Assembly: GCA_937880175.1 (NCBI GenBank)
Contig: CALFLO010000150.1
Span: 1-6,591, forward strand
DNA length: 6,591 bases
Reading direction: 5' to 3'
Source: an uncultured Gluconobacter sp.
Lineage (GTDB): Bacteria; Pseudomonadota; Alphaproteobacteria; Acetobacterales; Acetobacteraceae
A program made the position numbers and the translations under genes. The notes beneath the pieces are model-generated. The model saw only the letters and a list, made by a program, of their open reading frames with translations, was not told the DNA's origin and searched no databases. Below, one piece after another: positions 5,237 to 6,591 of this stretch (positions are counted from its first letter, which is position 1; the number at the start of each line of letters is the position of its first letter).

Positions 5237-6265
5237 TTACTTCGGCCAGTTGGCCAGAATGTCCGTCTTCACGTTCTGCGGCAGACCGACATAGTCAAGG
5301 CGGGCATTATCCGCGTCACCATGCTGGAAACCCCAGGCGAAGAAGTCACGGACAGCCTTGCCGGAGTCCTTCTGGGCCGCATCGACCGGCACCAGAACGA
5401 ACGTCGCCGTCACGATCGGCCAGGAAGACGCGCCATCCGTGTCCAGCAGGTTCACGGCATAGTGATCCGCGTGAACCCAGTCAGCGGCCTTGGCGGCTTC
5501 GGTGAAGCTCGCCAGCGTCGGGGCAACAAAAGCACCGCTGTGGTTCTTCATCTTGGCGATGTTCAGGTGGTTCTGCGCGGCATAGGAATACTCGACATAG
5601 CCGATGCCACCTTCGGTCTGACGCACCATGGCGGCAATGCCGTCATTGCCACGTGCACCCGAACCGCCCGGCCATGCAATGGACGTACCAGCGCCGAGCT
5701 TCTGCTTCCAGGTCGGGGAAACCTGCGACAGGTAGGACGTGAAGACGAAGCTCGTGCCCGAACCATCGGCACGGTGGATCGGAGCAACATCCGTGTCCGG
5801 CAGCTTCAGACCCGGGTTCAGGGCCTTGATGCGGTCGTCATCCCAGGTCGTGATTTCGCCGTCATACAGCGCAGCCAGCGTTGGGCCATCGAGACGGAGC
5901 TGGCCCGGAGCCAGACCCGGCACGTTCGCCACAACCACGATGCCGCTCATGACGGTCGGGAACTGGTACAGCTTTTCCTTGGCCAGACGCTCACCGCTCA
6001 TCGGCTTGTCGGACGCGCCGAAATCGACGGTACGGGCGATCACCTGATCCTGGCCAGCGCTGGAACCAACGCTCTGGTAGTTCACGGCGATACCGGCCTG
6101 GCTCTTGGCGGCCGTGCCCCATGCACCATAGATCGGTGCGGCGAAGCTGGATCCTGCGCCAGTGATGTCCGCAGCCTGCGCCGACGACACAAACGGGGTC
6201 ATGGCAGCAGTGCCAAGGGCCGTGGCGACGAGAAGACCGAATAGCGGAGCTCTGCTCTTGATCAT
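5237..6265 (-). CDS. pstS: Phosphate ABC transporter substrate-binding protein PstS
   Basis: Periplasmic high-affinity phosphate receptor that delivers Pi to the PstCAB membrane transporter, 342 aa. The signal peptide covers 1-31 (K3, R5, hydrophobic core, A-Q-A before A32). The mature chain starts near A-D-I-T-G-A-G-S-S-F. Ligand motifs are all present: GAGSSFAAPIY (36-46), QSVGSSAG (64-71), DFGASDKPM (81-89), HRADGSGTSFVFTSYLS (164-180), and ARGNDGIAAMV (204-214) followed by GGIGYVEYSYA (219-229). By comparison with E. coli PstS recalled from memory, F41, S68, D86, R165, S169 and T171 sit at a constant offset of 30 from its phosphate ligands; Ser40 replaces the usual Thr10. Length and the WP ending (340-341) are normal. 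AAGGGA lies 5 nt before the ATG. Upstream Pho-box repeats (6339-6367) indicate PhoB activation under phosphate starvation. No pstC, pstA, pstB or phoU follows; a terminator and an unrelated transporter do. Confidence 0.97.
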   Translation of the reverse strand: MIKSRAPLFGLLVATALGTAAMTPFVSSAQAADITGAGSSFAAPIYGAWGTAAKSQAGIAVNYQSVGSSAGQDQVIARTVDFGASDKPMSGERLAKEKLYQFPTVMSGIVVVANVPGLAPGQLRLDGPTLAALYDGEITTWDDDRIKALNPGLKLPDTDVAPIHRADGSGTSFVFTSYLSQVSPTWKQKLGAGTSIAWPGGSGARGNDGIAAMVRQTEGGIGYVEYSYAAQNHLNIAKMKNHSGAFVAPTLASFTEAAKAADWVHADHYAVNLLDTDGASSWPIVTATFVLVPVDAAQKDSGKAVRDFFAWGFQHGDADNARLDYVGLPQNVKTDILANWPK

Positions 6266-6324
6266 GGGAATCCCTTATGGGGCGTGAAAACTGGCTCTTT
6301 ACTAACGCCAGGCCAGACACAGAA

Positions 6325-6367
6325 ACAGTAGGGCATGCGTGATAGTTTCATGACACCTCCCCGACAC
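6325..6367 (-). promoter_or_regulatory. Pho box and promoter of pstS
   Basis: On the minus strand three heptamers lie exactly 11 bp apart: GTGTCGG (6367-6361), GTGTCAT (6356-6350) and CTATCAC (6345-6339). Each matches the PhoB half-site CTGTCAT at four to six of seven positions and each is separated by a 4-bp spacer, as PhoB requires. A -10-like TACTGT follows at 6330-6325, 8 bp on, giving a start near 6318 and a leader of about 50 nt before the pstS ATG. PhoB boxes normally replace the -35 element, and no separate -35 is seen here. The weakest unit is the distal GTGTCGG. Confidence 0.75.
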
Positions 6368-6485
6368 GGGGAGTGCCGAAATGTCACACCCCTTCTGCCC
6401 AGAGACCGGGCCACCCGCGCACCACTGCAACAAAACTTACACAGCCGGTCGGGAAGTCGCTGTTTTCCGCCAATTTTTATGATGA

Positions 6486-6530
6486 CTGTCATGGAACTGT
6501 CATGCTCCCGTCATGAAACCTTCCCATTAT
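6486..6530 (+). promoter_or_regulatory. Strong triple Pho box facing right, toward an off-window gene
   Basis: On the plus strand CTGTCAT (6486-6492), CTGTCAT (6497-6503) and CCGTCAT (6508-6514) repeat with an 11-bp period and 4-bp spacers. The first two match the PhoB consensus perfectly. A degenerate fourth unit, CCTTCCC, lies at 6519-6525. A -10-like CATTAT (6525-6530) begins 10 bp after the third repeat, the normal PhoB-promoter spacing. The implied start near 6537 would transcribe rightward. No start codon with a ribosome binding site is visible before 6591, so the regulated gene lies beyond the window. Confidence 0.8.
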
Positions 6531-6591
6531 TTCAAAAGTAAGCGTCCGAGCGTGACACGCTGACGGCGGCGAATAGGCTGTGCTTTCTTCC

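Larger units (their letters stand above)
6266..6591. other. Divergent phosphate-regulated intergenic region (326 bp, no gene)
   Basis: This stretch holds the pstS leader (6266-6318), the left-facing Pho box (6325-6367) and the right-facing triple Pho box (6486-6530). About 118 bp (6368-6485) lie between the two arrays; within them a lone ATGTCAC (6381-6387) has no 11-bp partner. The last 61 bp after the right-facing promoter contain a small hairpin (AGCGT, loop GAC, ACGCT at 6549-6561) in what would be the leader of the off-window transcript. I see no convincing coding frame, RNA gene or repeat family here. Confidence 0.6.

Noticed and set aside
5174..6244. Long open frame on the plus strand (356 codons) antisense to pstS
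   Set aside because: It lies almost wholly opposite a gene with full PstS motifs. Its product is a low-complexity Arg/Gly/His-rich chain with no domain, as expected from the complement of GC-rich codons.
6381..6387. ATGTCAC as a further Pho half-site
   Set aside because: No partner heptamer lies 11 bp away on either side, so it is a lone match without the tandem arrangement PhoB needs.
1..6591. CRISPR array, tRNA, insertion sequence or prophage
   Set aside because: No regularly repeated 23-40 bp units, cloverleaf-like sequence, transposase motifs or flanking inverted repeats were seen on either strand.

Overview
The window reads as a stretch of a GC-rich, Gram-negative, alphaproteobacterium-like chromosome. 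The genes use mainly G/C third codon positions, three or four products carry Sec-type signal peptides, and the start codons are ATG or GTG. The gene mix and style would fit an acetic acid bacterium (Acetobacteraceae, e.g. Gluconobacter-like), but that placement is an inference from general resemblance and was not tested. There is no tRNA, rRNA, CRISPR array, insertion sequence or phage gene. This is compact housekeeping and accessory chromosome.

Left part, minus strand (1-2721): an exported creatininase-family protein and an exported seven-bladed YVTN/YncE-like beta-propeller are translationally coupled by an ATGA overlap. They form a two-gene operon that ends at a strong intrinsic terminator (584-616). 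Beyond the terminator, on the same strand, lies a gene for a 172-residue secreted protein that I do not recognise.

Middle, plus strand (2722-3813): a 121-bp divergent promoter region separates the creatininase operon from a DUF2721 three-helix membrane protein. The -10 element of that gene sits so close to its ATG that the mRNA may be leaderless. After a 283-bp AT-richer intergenic stretch comes a 45-codon gene for a small hydrophobic protein. It has a good ribosome binding site and its own intrinsic terminator (3775-3813).

Right part, minus strand (3840-6591): a Bcr/CflA-type drug efflux transporter lies downstream of pstS, the periplasmic phosphate-binding protein, and a terminator separates the two. 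pstS is preceded by three 11-bp-spaced Pho-box heptamers in its own orientation. A second, near-perfect triple Pho box (CTGTCAT, CTGTCAT, CCGTCAT) points the other way, toward a gene beyond the right edge. The last 326 bp are therefore a divergent phosphate-starvation control region. No pstC, pstA, pstB or phoU follows pstS here, so the rest of the transporter must be encoded elsewhere.
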